Below are positions 16,224 through 25,597 of a DNA stretch of 50,223 nt, one piece after another. Within the stretch, counting starts at the first letter, position 1; the number at the start of each line of letters is the position of its first letter. The notes below the pieces were generated by a model. It was not told the origin of the DNA. It was given only the letters and a program-made list of their open reading frames with translations, and did no database searches. Source of the DNA: JAHIYU01 sp964476155 (GTDB taxonomy: Bacteria > Krumholzibacteriota > Krumholzibacteriia > LZORAL124-64-63); assembly GCA_964476155.1 (NCBI GenBank), contig CAYYYS010000018.1:1-50223 (forward strand), written 5' to 3'. The position numbers and the translations under genes are program-made.

Positions 16224-17267
16224 ATGGCGAACTACGATCCGGTCCGATCGACAACCCGACTCAACGGACTGTGGAAGCGGGGACAGGACTTCCTGGGTTG
16301 CGAAGTACCCGTCATGTGCGGCGCCATGACCTGGATTTCCGATCCCCAACTGGTGTCGACGGTCGGCAACATGGGTGGCTTCGCCTCGCTGGCCGGGGGC
16401 AATATGCCGCCCGAGATGTTCGCCGACGTGATCGACGAGACGCGCTCGTTGACCGACCGGCCCTTCTCCGCCAACATCATCGTCATCGCGCCCAACTACA
16501 AGGACCACCTGGAGATCTGCTGCGAGAAGAAGATGAGCCACATCGTCTTCGCCGGCTCCATCCCGCGTCAGAGCGACGTGCAGAAGGCCAAGGACAGCGG
16601 CGCCAAGGTGATCTGCTTCGCCTCGACCGCCTCGATGGCCAAGCGCATGATCCGTTTCGGCGCCGACGCGCTGGTGCTGGAGGGCAGCGAGGCCGGCGGG
16701 CACATTGGCCATGTCTCCACGGTCGTGCTCCTGCAGGATATTCTCTTCGAGTACGCAGACCAGCTGCCCATCTTTGTGGCCGGCGGCATCGCCCAGGGCG
16801 ACATGATCGGCCACTTGTGCCTGATGGGAGCCGCCGGTGCCCAACTCGGCACGCGCTTTGTCGTGGCCGAGGAATGCCAGGCCCATCCCAACTTCAAGCA
16901 GGCTTTCATCAAGGCCCGCGCCCGCGAAGCCATCTCTACGCCCCAGTACAGCTCAAGGCTGCCGGTCGTGGCCGTCCGCGCCTTGCGGAACAAGGCCATG
17001 GACAATTTTGGTGACCTGCAGATGGAGCTGCTCGACAAACTGGGCAAGGGCGACATGAACCGCGTCGAAGCCCAGTTCGAAGTGGAAAAATACTGGGTGG
17101 GCAGCCTGCGCGACGGCGCCGTGGACGGCGATGTCGAAAAGGGCTCCTTGATGGCCGGCCAGTCCGTCGGCTTGATCGACAAGGTCCAACCGATGCGGGA
17201 GATCCTGCAGCAGCTGGTGGACGAGGCGGATGCGGCGGTGGGGAAAGTCGTGCAGAATCTGTCATGA
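16224..17267 (+). CDS. Nitronate monooxygenase / FabK-like flavoprotein
   Basis: TIM-barrel FMN protein (347 aa) of the 2-nitropropane dioxygenase group, which includes nitronate monooxygenases and enoyl-ACP reductase II. It shows VPVMCGAMTWISDPQLVSTVGN, GGFASLAGG, ADALVLEGSEAGGHIG with the usual His, IFVAGGIAQGDM, and GAAGAQLGTRFVVAEE. GGAGG at 16214-16218 favours ATG 16224 (5 nt spacing) over ATG 16221. It follows the ETF:quinone oxidoreductase gene by about 90 nt. In this setting an acyl-CoA or fatty-acid linked reaction is as likely as nitronate removal; substrate not assigned. Confidence 0.82.
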   Translation: MANYDPVRSTTRLNGLWKRGQDFLGCEVPVMCGAMTWISDPQLVSTVGNMGGFASLAGGNMPPEMFADVIDETRSLTDRPFSANIIVIAPNYKDHLEICCEKKMSHIVFAGSIPRQSDVQKAKDSGAKVICFASTASMAKRMIRFGADALVLEGSEAGGHIGHVSTVVLLQDILFEYADQLPIFVAGGIAQGDMIGHLCLMGAAGAQLGTRFVVAEECQAHPNFKQAFIKARAREAISTPQYSSRLPVVAVRALRNKAMDNFGDLQMELLDKLGKGDMNRVEAQFEVEKYWVGSLRDGAVDGDVEKGSLMAGQSVGLIDKVQPMREILQQLVDEADAAVGKVVQNLS

Positions 17268-17279
17268 TCACTGGGTTCG

Positions 17280-18722
17280 TTACCGAGACGATGATGGGTC
17301 ACTCAGAATGTCGGCCACCCTGACGATCTCCTCGCCCGCCGGATCGAGCTCGAACCCATAGGCGTTACGCGCGTAGAGCAATGCGCCCGTTATGAAAACG
17401 ATGCGGTATCCCTCTTCCCGAAGATTAAGCGTAACTCTTCGCGTCGATCGTGTCCGCAACGACAAGGATCCGTCCGTCATCGAGGACGTAGACATCCGAG
17501 GTGAAGTCCGGCAGCGAACGGTGTTTGAATTCCTCGTTGGCGACGAGCTGCTGCAGCCCGACCACGAATCCGCAGATCAAGGCCCCCTTTTCGTCCCGTG
17601 CGAACGTGTCTTTTAGATACGGCACGAGACGCTCCCGCAATTCCATCTGTTCGCAGCGGCGTTCGTAGCGCCCGAGGACGATTCCGCGCTTCAGATGCGG
17701 TCGCAGACGCACGGCGTCCACCGTCGAGCCGTCTCTCACCTCGAACTTCACGAAACCGAACGCGAGCGCGAAAACCGTAAAGAGGATCAGCATATTCCGA
17801 GTAAAGATCCTCCCCAGAAGTATGAACAGGAACGGGAAGAGGGGCATCAGGTAAGTCCGATCCTGGGGCACGAAGCAGAAGAGGATGATGACCGATGCGA
17901 TCGCGGCTACGCATGTGATCACGACCCCGTCCGTTTGCCGGATCCGTTGGGCGATATCGCGCCCGTAGCGTGCCAGTCCGATAATCAGGATCAGGGCCGG
18001 CACGATACCCACCGAGTAGATCAAGCAGTAGGGGATGTGCAGTAACCCCATGTGCTGCGGTCTGAAGTACCTGAATGTCGACAGCCCATACTCGCTCAAG
18101 GGCAGGCCGAACGCGGCGATGCCGCTTGCGGTGGCTGCCAGACCGAACCACAGGGCCCGCCGCGGGTTCCGCTCGATCGTTATATGTGAGATGAAGGGCA
18201 GGACGGAGACACAACTGCCGAGCCGGAATCCCACCGCCGCGCCCAGCAGCAGCCCCGCGACGACATGACGATTGTTCAGCAGGGACAGGAAGCTCGCCAG
18301 TATCAGAAACATCGCCCACGTGTAGTCCATGGTGTTCGCCGCGTTGACCCAGAACATGGGAAAGAAGGCGAACAGCATCAGCAGGATCTTGTAGTGCCGG
18401 AGATCCAGCTGACGGATGATGCGAGAGAAGATCCAGAGAGACGCCACTGATACGACCAGGGTGGCGGTGTTGGCAAGGAGACAGCCGCCAATCGGCACCA
18501 GAACCGCGTTCACGGCCTCGAAGAGCGCGGGTAGCCCGGGAATCGAGACGGTGTGTATACGCCGCCGTTCATGAAATCCGCAGCCACACGAGCCACGCGC
18601 CAGGCATCGTCGTCGGCGCCGTAGCCCAGGGGGACAAAAGGCAAACGCGACAGGACCTGCAGCAACATCAGCGCAGGCAGCGCAAAGCGATCGGGACTCC
18701 GGGTCGTGTTGGAGTCGGTCAT
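17280..18722 (-). pseudogene. Glycosyltransferase-like membrane protein broken by frameshifts
   Basis: Three consecutive minus frames read as one protein. 18722-18510 encodes an N-terminus with LPFVPLGYGADDDAWRVARVAADF, a DD loop typical of GT39/ArnT-type mannosyl- or glycosyltransferases, ending SRFPGYP. One base would restore the continuation PALFEAVNAVLVPIGG in the frame 18513-17425, which holds about eight membrane helices. Past its stop, a third frame (to 17280) continues with NLREEGYRIVFITGALLYARNAYGFELDP. The intact product would be near 480 aa. Either decay or sequencing error explains it; two breaks in one gene lean towards decay. The start overlaps the upstream lipoprotein stop (ATGA). 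Confidence 0.65.
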
Positions 18723-19012
18723 GGTCGATACGGCTCGGTCTGCAGGATCTTATCGGTCAGCCGGATTGAGTCGGTGATCAGACCCCGGGAGAGGGGTACT
18801 GCGTCCGCGGCCGTTGCGGGATCCATGGCGCGGTCGAAGTAGATCGTCACCGGCTGGCCACCCTCGACGCCCACATCGCCGTTGATCGGCATCGTGCCCA
18901 GTACCTCCGGCGCGTTTGGAGCGGGCGGGGGACTTGTGGGGTCGTCGCCGCTGCAGGATGCGAGTGTCAAGGCCGGACATATCAGGGCGGGTAGGGCCAT
19001 CCATTGCTTCAT
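18719..19012 (-). CDS. Short lipoprotein with Ig-like (Big_5) fragment
   Basis: A 97-residue predicted lipoprotein: hydrophobic start, LTLASC lipobox, then a Pro-rich linker and PEVLGTMPINGDVGV ... VTIYFDRAMDPATA, which is the opening of an SbsA-type Ig-like domain (usually about 100 residues). The domain seems cut short, ending at a stop that overlaps the start of the glycosyltransferase remnant. ATG 19012 has GGAAGA 6 nt upstream; an earlier ATG at 19027 has no ribosome site. It may itself be a truncated copy. The overlap suggests the two formed one transcription unit. Confidence 0.55.
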   Translation of the reverse strand: MKQWMALPALICPALTLASCSGDDPTSPPPAPNAPEVLGTMPINGDVGVEGGQPVTIYFDRAMDPATAADAVPLSRGLITDSIRLTDKILQTEPYRP

Positions 19013-19092
19013 TATGGTCTTCCGCATGCGTAGATAGACTTCATCGATTGGATTGTGATGCCAAGTTATCATGATCCTTGTTGTACGCATAC

Positions 19093-19121
19093 AAAAAGGT
19101 GGGCCGCCGAAGCAGCCCCCC
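19093..19121 (-). terminator. Rho-independent terminator after etfA
   Basis: Read on the minus strand, a GC-rich stem of about nine pairs closes on a TTCG tetraloop and is followed by TTTTTG. It begins about 22 nt after the etfA stop. Confidence 0.78.
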
Positions 19122-19143
19122 TGTCGCTTATTCCGAATCTGGA

Positions 19144-20109
19144 CTAGTCCAGCCCCTCAACCGCCTCCTTGAAGGCCGGCAACACCTGGAACAGGTCCGC
19201 CACGATGCCGTAGTCGGCCGCCTTGAAGATCGGGGCGTTGGGGTCTTTGTTGATGGCCACGATGCACTTGCTCGAGCTCATGCCCGCCAGGTGCTGGATG
19301 GCCCCGCTGATGCCGCAGGCCACATACAGGTTGGGGCTGACCGTCTTGCCGGTCTGGCCCACCTGGTGGGAGTGGTCGACCCAGCCCGCATCCACGATGG
19401 CGCGGCTGGCACCGGCGGCGGCGCCCAGGGCAGCAGCCGTCTCCTCGATCAGCTTGTAGTTGTCGGCTTCCTTGATGCCGCGTCCGCCCGAGACGATGCG
19501 CTCGGCCTCGGTCAGTTCGATGCGGCCCGCCTCTGCGGCCTGGATCTCGCTGACGACCGCTTTGGGTGTGAAGCCGTCCAGCTCGGGGTCGAAGGTTTCG
19601 GCCGCGACCGCGCCGCCGCCGCCCTCGCCCAGAGTGAAGGCGTTGGGTCGCACACCGACCACGGCGGTCGACGATGCGAACGTCACGTCCGTGTAGCACT
19701 TGCCCGCGAAGATCGGTCGGCGGACCTTGAAGCCGCCGTCGAAGTCCAGGCCCGTGGCGTCGCTCACGCAGGCGCAGTCCAGCTTGGCGGCCAGACGCGG
19801 ACCGAGGTTCTTGCCCAGGGCCGTCGAGCCCATGAGGATCAGGTCGGGGGAGTGGGCGCCGCAGAACGTGGCCATCGCCGCGCTCCAGGCTTCACTGTTG
19901 TACTTGGCGAAGTGATCGCCTGACGCCGTGAAGAGCTTGTGGGCTCCGTAGGCGCCGGCTTCGGCCGCGTCGGCCTCGCCGAGCAGAACCGCCCAGACTT
20001 CGCCGCCTCCGCCGGCGTCGACGATCTCGCGGGCCTTGCCCATCATCTGCCAGGCGACCTTCTTGATCTCACCGTCGCGCTGCTCTATGAAAACTGCAAT
20101 GTTCGGCAT
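19144..20109 (-). CDS. etfA: Electron transfer flavoprotein alpha subunit
   Basis: FAD-binding half of EtfAB (321 aa), carrying electrons from acyl-CoA and similar dehydrogenases. The C-terminal FAD domain is complete: IVSGGRGIKEADN, GAAAGASRAIVDAGWV, GQTGKTVSPNLYVACGISGAIQHLAGM, and IVAINKDPNAPIFKAADYGIVADLF. ATG 20109 follows GAGG. It lies 14 nt downstream of etfB, and a strong terminator follows at 19093-19121. The membrane oxidoreductase at 14130 is its likely electron acceptor. Confidence 0.95.
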   Translation of the reverse strand: MPNIAVFIEQRDGEIKKVAWQMMGKAREIVDAGGGGEVWAVLLGEADAAEAGAYGAHKLFTASGDHFAKYNSEAWSAAMATFCGAHSPDLILMGSTALGKNLGPRLAAKLDCACVSDATGLDFDGGFKVRRPIFAGKCYTDVTFASSTAVVGVRPNAFTLGEGGGGAVAAETFDPELDGFTPKAVVSEIQAAEAGRIELTEAERIVSGGRGIKEADNYKLIEETAAALGAAAGASRAIVDAGWVDHSHQVGQTGKTVSPNLYVACGISGAIQHLAGMSSSKCIVAINKDPNAPIFKAADYGIVADLFQVLPAFKEAVEGLD

Positions 20110-20123
20110 GTCGGTTACCCTCC

Positions 20124-20906
20124 TCAGATGACCTTGGCCTCGTTGCGCAGGAGCTGTACGAGTTCCTTGGCGGCGACCGCGGGATCGTCGTTCTCGACGA
20201 TCCTGCATTCGGCGCGCGGCGCGGGCGGCTCATAGGTGGTGACGCTGCTCATGGCGGCGGGCACTTCGAGGCCCAGGTCCGCGCAGGTGAGCGTCTCCTG
20301 CGGTTTGGCGCCGGCCTTCATGATGTTCGGCAGGCTCGGCAGACGGGGCTCGTTCAGGCCCTTCTGGCAGGTGATCACCGCCGGCAGGGAGCCGGTGACG
20401 ATTTCGGCGCCGCCCTCGATCTCGCGGGTGGCCGTGAACGTGCCGTCGCCCAGTTCGAGCTTGGTCACCACCGCGGCGTGGCCGCAGTCGAGATACTCGG
20501 CGAGCATCAGCGGTACCTGACCCGCGTCGTCGTCGATGGCCTGCTTGCCGGCCAGGATCAGGTCGTAGCCGTCACGCTTGAGGACGGCGGCCAGCACCTT
20601 GGCGATCTGCATGGGCTCGGCGTTTTCCAGCGCGGCTTCGTCCACGCGGATGGCCTTGTCGCAACCCACGGCCAGGCAGTCCTTCTTCAAGGTCTCCATG
20701 ACCTTGTCGCTGCCGATGGTGACCGCGGTGATCTCGGTGTCGTCGCCCAGGCGCTCCTTGATCAGGACCGCCTCCTCGACGGCATAGGCGTCGTAGGGGT
20801 TCAGCACCCGCGTGAACCCGGACTGGTCGAGTTCGGGTGAGGGGCCGGTGAGGGTGATCCGGGTCTCCGAGTCGGGGACCTGTTTCACACAGACAGCTAT
20901 CTTCAT
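20124..20906 (-). CDS. etfB: Electron transfer flavoprotein beta subunit
   Basis: AMP-binding half of EtfAB (260 aa). MKIAVCVKQVPDSETRI, LNPYDAYAVEEAV, ILAGKQAIDDDAGQVPLMLAEYL and the IMKAGAKP recognition region are typical of the non-bifurcating group, though assignment to a group needs a tree. ATG 20906 follows GGGAGGACCC. A good promoter lies at 20988-21016. The pair etfB-etfA forms a two-gene operon running towards the broken glycosyltransferase. Confidence 0.95.
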   Translation of the reverse strand: MKIAVCVKQVPDSETRITLTGPSPELDQSGFTRVLNPYDAYAVEEAVLIKERLGDDTEITAVTIGSDKVMETLKKDCLAVGCDKAIRVDEAALENAEPMQIAKVLAAVLKRDGYDLILAGKQAIDDDAGQVPLMLAEYLDCGHAAVVTKLELGDGTFTATREIEGGAEIVTGSLPAVITCQKGLNEPRLPSLPNIMKAGAKPQETLTCADLGLEVPAAMSSVTTYEPPAPRAECRIVENDDPAVAAKELVQLLRNEAKVI

Positions 20907-20987
20907 GGGTCCTCCCAGGAATCTAGGGGCCATCGGAAAAGACCGCGGAACGGTGAGGAGCCGCGGTTCAGTAGACTCGATCTTCGT

Positions 20988-21016
20988 ATGATAGGGGGCT
21001 GACTGGAGAGCGTCAA
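20988..21016 (-). promoter_or_regulatory. Promoter of etfBA
   Basis: On the minus strand TTGACG (21016-21011, 5 of 6) and TATCAT (20993-20988, 5 of 6) are spaced by 17 nt. The predicted start is about 75 nt upstream of the etfB ATG. Confidence 0.75.
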
Positions 21017-21094
21017 TCCGGGATACGGCCCTGTGCTGGCATTCCCGCTCCCGGTCCCCTATGATTCCCGCGTACCTCATCCCGGGAGCCAGAC

Positions 21095-22507
21095 ATGACC
21101 GAAAGACCCTGCGATCTAGTCGTAATCGGCGCCGGCCCCGGCGGCTACGTGGCCGCCGTCCGCGCCGCCCAGGCCGGACTCGACACCGTACTGGTTGAGA
21201 AGGACGACCGCCTCGGCGGCACCTGTGGCCTGCGCGGTTGCATTCCCACCAAGGCCCTGCTGCAGTCGGCGCGGACCTGGGAAACCTGCCGCAAGGGCGC
21301 GCGCACCTTCGGCGTGACCGTCGGCGAGGCCAGTTTCGACTGGGCCAAGGTTCTCAAGCGCAAGGATATGATCGTGCGCAAGGGGACTCTGGGTGTGGCG
21401 GCGCTCATGAAGGGTAGTGGCGTAGAAGTCGTGACCGGTCACGGACGGCTTGACGGACCCGGACGCGTGATCGTCGAGCGCGAGGGGGAGGAGCCGCTCA
21501 CGATTACCGCCCCCAAGATCATCCTGGCCACAGGCTCGACCACGTCGCGCATTCCCGGTATCGAGCCCGACGGCGAGCGCATCCTGACCAGCGACCACTT
21601 GCTGGAAATCGCCGAGGTGCCCGAATCGATGATCATCCTGGGCGCCGGTGCGGTGGGCGTGGAGTTCGCCGACGTCATGAACGCCTTCGGTTGCAAGGTC
21701 ACACTCGTGGAGATGCTCGACCGGGTGATCCCCCTGGAGGACGCCGACTGTTCCGAGGTGTTGGCCAAGGCGCTCGGCCGCAAGGGTGTCAAGGTGCTGG
21801 CGGGACACCGCGCCTCGGATGTGACCCTGACCGACGGTGGCGTCAGTGCGAAGCTGACCGACACGGAATCGGGCGAGGAGACCGTCGTGGAGGCCGCCAA
21901 ACTGCTGGTGGCCGCCGGCCGCAGACCCGTTACCGAGGACTGCGGTCTGGCCACGGTCGAAGCCGTGGTGGACCGCCGCGGTTTCGTTCACGTGGACGGG
22001 TACCTGGAAACAGCGGTACCAGGCCTGTTCGCCATCGGCGACATCGTCGCCACGCCTCAGCTAGCCCATCTGGCCAGCGCCGAGGCCGAGGTCGCGGTTG
22101 CCAAAGCCCTCGGTCGCGAGACCGCGCCTATCGATCTCGATCTGGTACCAGGCTGCACCTACACCTCGCCCGAAGTGGCGTCGGTGGGCCTGAGCGAGGC
22201 CGAGGCCCGCGAGCGCGGACACGAGATCGTTGTCGGCCGTTACGATTTCGCGTCCCTGGGCAAGGCCAGCATCCTGAACGAACCACACGGTTTCGTGAAA
22301 GCCGTGAAGGACACCGAGGCCGGGCACGTGATCGGCGTGCACATGATCGGGCCCCATGTCACCGATCTCATCGCCGAGGCCGTCGTCGCCATGGGGGCGG
22401 ACGTCGACATCGAAACCTGGGCGAAGGCCATCCATCCCCACCCCACCCTGAGCGAGGCCGTGGCCGAAGCCCTGCACGCCGCCGACGGGAAGGCGCTGCA
22501 TGGCTGA
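21095..22507 (+). CDS. lpdA: Dihydrolipoyl dehydrogenase-type flavoprotein
   Basis: FAD/NAD disulfide oxidoreductase (470 aa). DLVVIGAGPGGYVAAVRAAQAG binds FAD, and GGTCGLRGCIPTK has the redox Cys pair with the usual four-residue spacing. IILGAGAVGVEFADVMNAFG binds NAD, GLFAIGDIV is the second FAD motif, and HPHPTLSEAV has the His-Glu active-site dyad. E3 of 2-oxoacid dehydrogenase or glycine cleavage is the family role. However no E1/E2 or gcv genes are here; it overlaps the GlcDE gene by 8 nt and shares an operon with glcF. A lipoate-independent partner is possible. Confidence 0.9.
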   Translation: MTERPCDLVVIGAGPGGYVAAVRAAQAGLDTVLVEKDDRLGGTCGLRGCIPTKALLQSARTWETCRKGARTFGVTVGEASFDWAKVLKRKDMIVRKGTLGVAALMKGSGVEVVTGHGRLDGPGRVIVEREGEEPLTITAPKIILATGSTTSRIPGIEPDGERILTSDHLLEIAEVPESMIILGAGAVGVEFADVMNAFGCKVTLVEMLDRVIPLEDADCSEVLAKALGRKGVKVLAGHRASDVTLTDGGVSAKLTDTESGEETVVEAAKLLVAAGRRPVTEDCGLATVEAVVDRRGFVHVDGYLETAVPGLFAIGDIVATPQLAHLASAEAEVAVAKALGRETAPIDLDLVPGCTYTSPEVASVGLSEAEARERGHEIVVGRYDFASLGKASILNEPHGFVKAVKDTEAGHVIGVHMIGPHVTDLIAEAVVAMGADVDIETWAKAIHPHPTLSEAVAEALHAADGKALHG

Positions 22508-24344
22508 TCGGGCGACCGTCGTCCGCCGACTGCGCGCCGCCCTAGGTGACGCGCACGTCCGGGACGACGCGGCCGCGCGTCTGGTTTACGCTCGTGACGC
22601 GTCCCATCTCAGTCTGGGTCGACCGCTCTGCGTCTGTCTGCCTGCCGACACGTCCCAGGTCGCCGAAACGATCGGACTTTGCGCCGAAGCCGACGTGCCT
22701 TTCGTGGCGCGCGGCGCCGGGTCCGGCCTGGCCGGTGGCGCCCTGCCGCCCGAGGGGGCGGTGGTCATATCGATGGCCCGTCTCACCGACATCGCCGCTT
22801 CACCGACCGGCCGCGCGGACGAGATCCTCGCCGGCGCGGGCGTCCCCAACGCCGTCCTGAATCGTCACCTGGCCCGCACCGGCCGCGCCTTCGCGCCCGA
22901 CCCCGGCAGCCAGGAGGTCTCCACTATTGGCGGCAACATTGCCTGCAACGCGGGCGGGCCGCATTGTCTCAAGGTGGGCACGACGGCCCAGCATGTGTGT
23001 GAAGTACAGTGGGTCGACGCATCCGGCGCGGTCTGGTCGAGTGGTCGGGTCGGCGACGGTGCGCCGGATATCACATCCTTGCTGGTCGGCGGCGAGGGTA
23101 CGCTCGGTGTGGTGACCGCCGCGATCCTGCGGACCGTCCCAGTGGAATCCGAGACGGCCACCCTGCTGGCCTACTTTGACGAACTGGACGCGGCCGCCGC
23201 CTCGGTCGTGGATCTGCTCGGCTCGGGCCTGTTGCCCGCCGCCCTGGAGCTGGTGGACGGGGAGATGCTGCGGATCGTCGAAGACGCCTTCGCCTTCGGA
23301 TTCCGAACCGATGTCGACGCGGCCATGATCGTGGAGTTCACCGGGGATGCAGGCGCTGCGAAGGACGATGCGGAGCGGGCCGCAGCCCGCCTGGCCGTGG
23401 CCGGCGCGGAGGTGATCCACGCTCGCGACGAACGGGCACGGCTCGACCTGTGGCGCTGTCGCAAACAGGCCTTCGGCGCTGTCGGCCGTCTCTCGCCCCA
23501 CTACGTATCCATGGATGTGGCCGTGCCGCTGGGGCACCTGCCCGAGTTGACCCGTCGCGCCCGCGAAGCCGGACACAACCACCAGGTTCGTGTCGCCAAC
23601 CTCATGCACGCGGGCGACGGCAACATGCACCCCGGAGTACTCTTCGACGGCAACAGTCCCGGCGAACGGGACCGGGCCCAGGCCGCGGCCGACGAAATCC
23701 TCGCCGCCGCTCTCGACCTGGGCGGCACCGTCACCGGGGAGCACGGGGTCGGTGTCGAAAAGCTGCATGTCCTACCCGCCCAACTCGATCCCGTCGCCGC
23801 TGAACTCATGAGCGGCATCAAGGGAATCTTTGATCCGCGGGGATTGGCGAATCCGGGCAAGGCTCTTGCCGAAGGGCCTGGCCTCGCGGCATCATCGCCC
23901 TTGCCGACGTCCAAGCGCTTCGACTGGAACAACCTGACGGTCACGGTTCCCGTCGACGTGAAATTGTCCGCGCTTTCCGCCGAGGCCGACGCTCGTGGTT
24001 TTCGCCTGGTCTGTGTCCCCGACTCCGGCAACGCATCCCTCGGCGAACTGGCCGACGCCGGCGCCTTGCGCGACGGGCTGCTCGAGGTCTGGGCCACCAC
24101 CGGTGACGGTCGCGCCTTCCACACTGGTCGCCCCGTCACCAAGAACGTGGCGGGGTACGATCTGGTCAGACTGGTCTGCGGATGCGGCGGCGCGTTGGCC
24201 GACGTGCAGGCTGTTACTCTGCAATTGAGACCGGTCGGACACGTCGTCGAAGAGAAGGCTACGGCCCCTGGAACCCTATGGTCCGCTCCCGAGCCATACC
24301 GCCGCGCGGTGATCGATCTTTTCGCCGGGGGGAGGCGCGTGTGA
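22500..24344 (+). CDS. GlcD-GlcE fusion, FAD-linked 2-hydroxyacid oxidase
   Basis: A 614-residue flavoprotein. Residues 1 to about 455 match GlcD/D-lactate dehydrogenase: VARGAGSGLAGGALPPEGAVVISM, DPGSQEVSTIGGNIACNAGGPHCLKVG, LLVGGEGTLGVVTAAIL, and the C-terminal NLMHAGDGNMHPGVLFD ... TGEHGVGVEKL ... FDPRGLANPGK. Residues about 475-585 look like a shortened GlcE FAD domain (FRLVCVPDSG, TGRPVTKNVAGYDLVRLVCGCGGAL). GlcE is normally a separate protein of about 350 residues, so this part is reduced. It overlaps lpdA at the start and glcF at the end (GTGA). Glycolate or D-lactate to the keto acid is the likely reaction. Confidence 0.88.
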   Translation: MADRATVVRRLRAALGDAHVRDDAAARLVYARDASHLSLGRPLCVCLPADTSQVAETIGLCAEADVPFVARGAGSGLAGGALPPEGAVVISMARLTDIAASPTGRADEILAGAGVPNAVLNRHLARTGRAFAPDPGSQEVSTIGGNIACNAGGPHCLKVGTTAQHVCEVQWVDASGAVWSSGRVGDGAPDITSLLVGGEGTLGVVTAAILRTVPVESETATLLAYFDELDAAAASVVDLLGSGLLPAALELVDGEMLRIVEDAFAFGFRTDVDAAMIVEFTGDAGAAKDDAERAAARLAVAGAEVIHARDERARLDLWRCRKQAFGAVGRLSPHYVSMDVAVPLGHLPELTRRAREAGHNHQVRVANLMHAGDGNMHPGVLFDGNSPGERDRAQAAADEILAAALDLGGTVTGEHGVGVEKLHVLPAQLDPVAAELMSGIKGIFDPRGLANPGKALAEGPGLAASSPLPTSKRFDWNNLTVTVPVDVKLSALSAEADARGFRLVCVPDSGNASLGELADAGALRDGLLEVWATTGDGRAFHTGRPVTKNVAGYDLVRLVCGCGGALADVQAVTLQLRPVGHVVEEKATAPGTLWSAPEPYRRAVIDLFAGGRRV

Positions 24345-25597
24345 GCCGTGACCTCGACACCCTCCTGCGCAGTTGCATCGAGTGCGCGCTCTGTCTGCCT
24401 CACTGCGCCACCTATCTGGCCACGGGCGACGAGACCCAATCGCCGCGTGGTCGCTTGCTGATGCTGCGGGAAGCCCTGGATTACCCCGCCGAGATCGAAC
24501 CGAGTGTTCATGACGCCTTCGACCTCTGCCTGGGGTGCCGCGCCTGCGAAACCGCGTGCCCGAGCGGCGTGCCCTACGACCTGCTCGACGCCGCCAAGCG
24601 TCTCACCGACGCCGTGATTGGTCCGCCCGACAGTCCGATCATTCGCCATCTCTCGTCGCGACCGGTCCTGAAGGCGCTGAGGCTCACGGGTATCGCCGCG
24701 CGCAAGACCCTGTCGACCACGATGGGGCCGACCTGGCGACACCGTCTCGCGAACGGGCCCTTGTCGGACATCTCGCGTCGGCTCGGTACCCTGCCCACAT
24801 CACCCGGTGATGCGGCCCTGATCGCACGACTGGATGCGCTGACCGGCCTGAATACCGCGTCCGGTGCCTTGCCGAAATCGTCGGCGGACACGGAGCGCGC
24901 CGTCACTTTTTTCACCGGCTGCGCCAATCGCGACCTGTTGCCCGACACCCAGCGTCGATTGCTCGCCCTGCTCGACGCGGCCGGTGTCGCGGTCACCATT
25001 CCCGATCACCAGGACTGCTGCGGAGCCCTGGCCGCCCACACCGCCGAGCCCAACGTGGCCCAGGCGCGGCAGGCCAGGAATGTCGCCTCACTGGCGGCGG
25101 CGGTTGCGGAGACGGGCGTGTTGCTGACAGAGGCTGCGGGATGCGGATTGGAACTGGGCGGCTACCCGGAGTCGATCGCCGGAACGGTCGTTGATGCGAC
25201 CGTCTACCTGTCGGGACTGCCGATGCCCTCCCTGCGCGAGGTGCCGTTGCGGGTGGTCTATCACGATCCATGTCACTCGCGTCACGGACAAGGGATCGTG
25301 GCTGAACCCCGTGCGCTGTTGGAGAGGATACCCGGCGTCGTGATGCTGGAGCCCGAGGAAGCCGACGTGTGTTGCGGTAGCGGCGGCGCCTACTCGCTCG
25401 TCCATCCGGAGTTGTCGGAAGTCATGGGCCGTCGCAAGGCACGTTTCCTGACGTCAACCGGAGCCGATGTCATAGCAACCTCGAACCCCGGCTGCCTGGG
25501 GCAGATCCGCGACGCCGTCGCCCTGGGCGACATAAACCTGCCCGTCCTGCCGCTCAGCGATCTGCTGTGGTACGCGGCGCTATCGACGCGTATTTGA
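24341..25597 (+). CDS. GlcF-like Fe-S subunit of 2-hydroxyacid oxidase
   Basis: Iron-sulfur subunit (418 aa) that moves electrons from the flavin subunit to the quinone pool. Two [4Fe-4S] motifs (CIECALCLPHC and CLGCRACETACPSG) are in the first 85 residues. CCG-type segments follow: DCCGAL, HDPCHSRHGQG, VCCGSGGAYSL. GTG 24341 overlaps the GlcDE stop and has GGGGGGAGG upstream, so translation is coupled. The stop at 25595-25597 lies inside a TTGACA that probably serves the next gene. Together with the GlcDE fusion it forms a two-protein glycolate oxidase-like complex; LutA/B-type lactate use is an alternative. Confidence 0.9.
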   Translation: MSRDLDTLLRSCIECALCLPHCATYLATGDETQSPRGRLLMLREALDYPAEIEPSVHDAFDLCLGCRACETACPSGVPYDLLDAAKRLTDAVIGPPDSPIIRHLSSRPVLKALRLTGIAARKTLSTTMGPTWRHRLANGPLSDISRRLGTLPTSPGDAALIARLDALTGLNTASGALPKSSADTERAVTFFTGCANRDLLPDTQRRLLALLDAAGVAVTIPDHQDCCGALAAHTAEPNVAQARQARNVASLAAAVAETGVLLTEAAGCGLELGGYPESIAGTVVDATVYLSGLPMPSLREVPLRVVYHDPCHSRHGQGIVAEPRALLERIPGVVMLEPEEADVCCGSGGAYSLVHPELSEVMGRRKARFLTSTGADVIATSNPGCLGQIRDAVALGDINLPVLPLSDLLWYAALSTRI

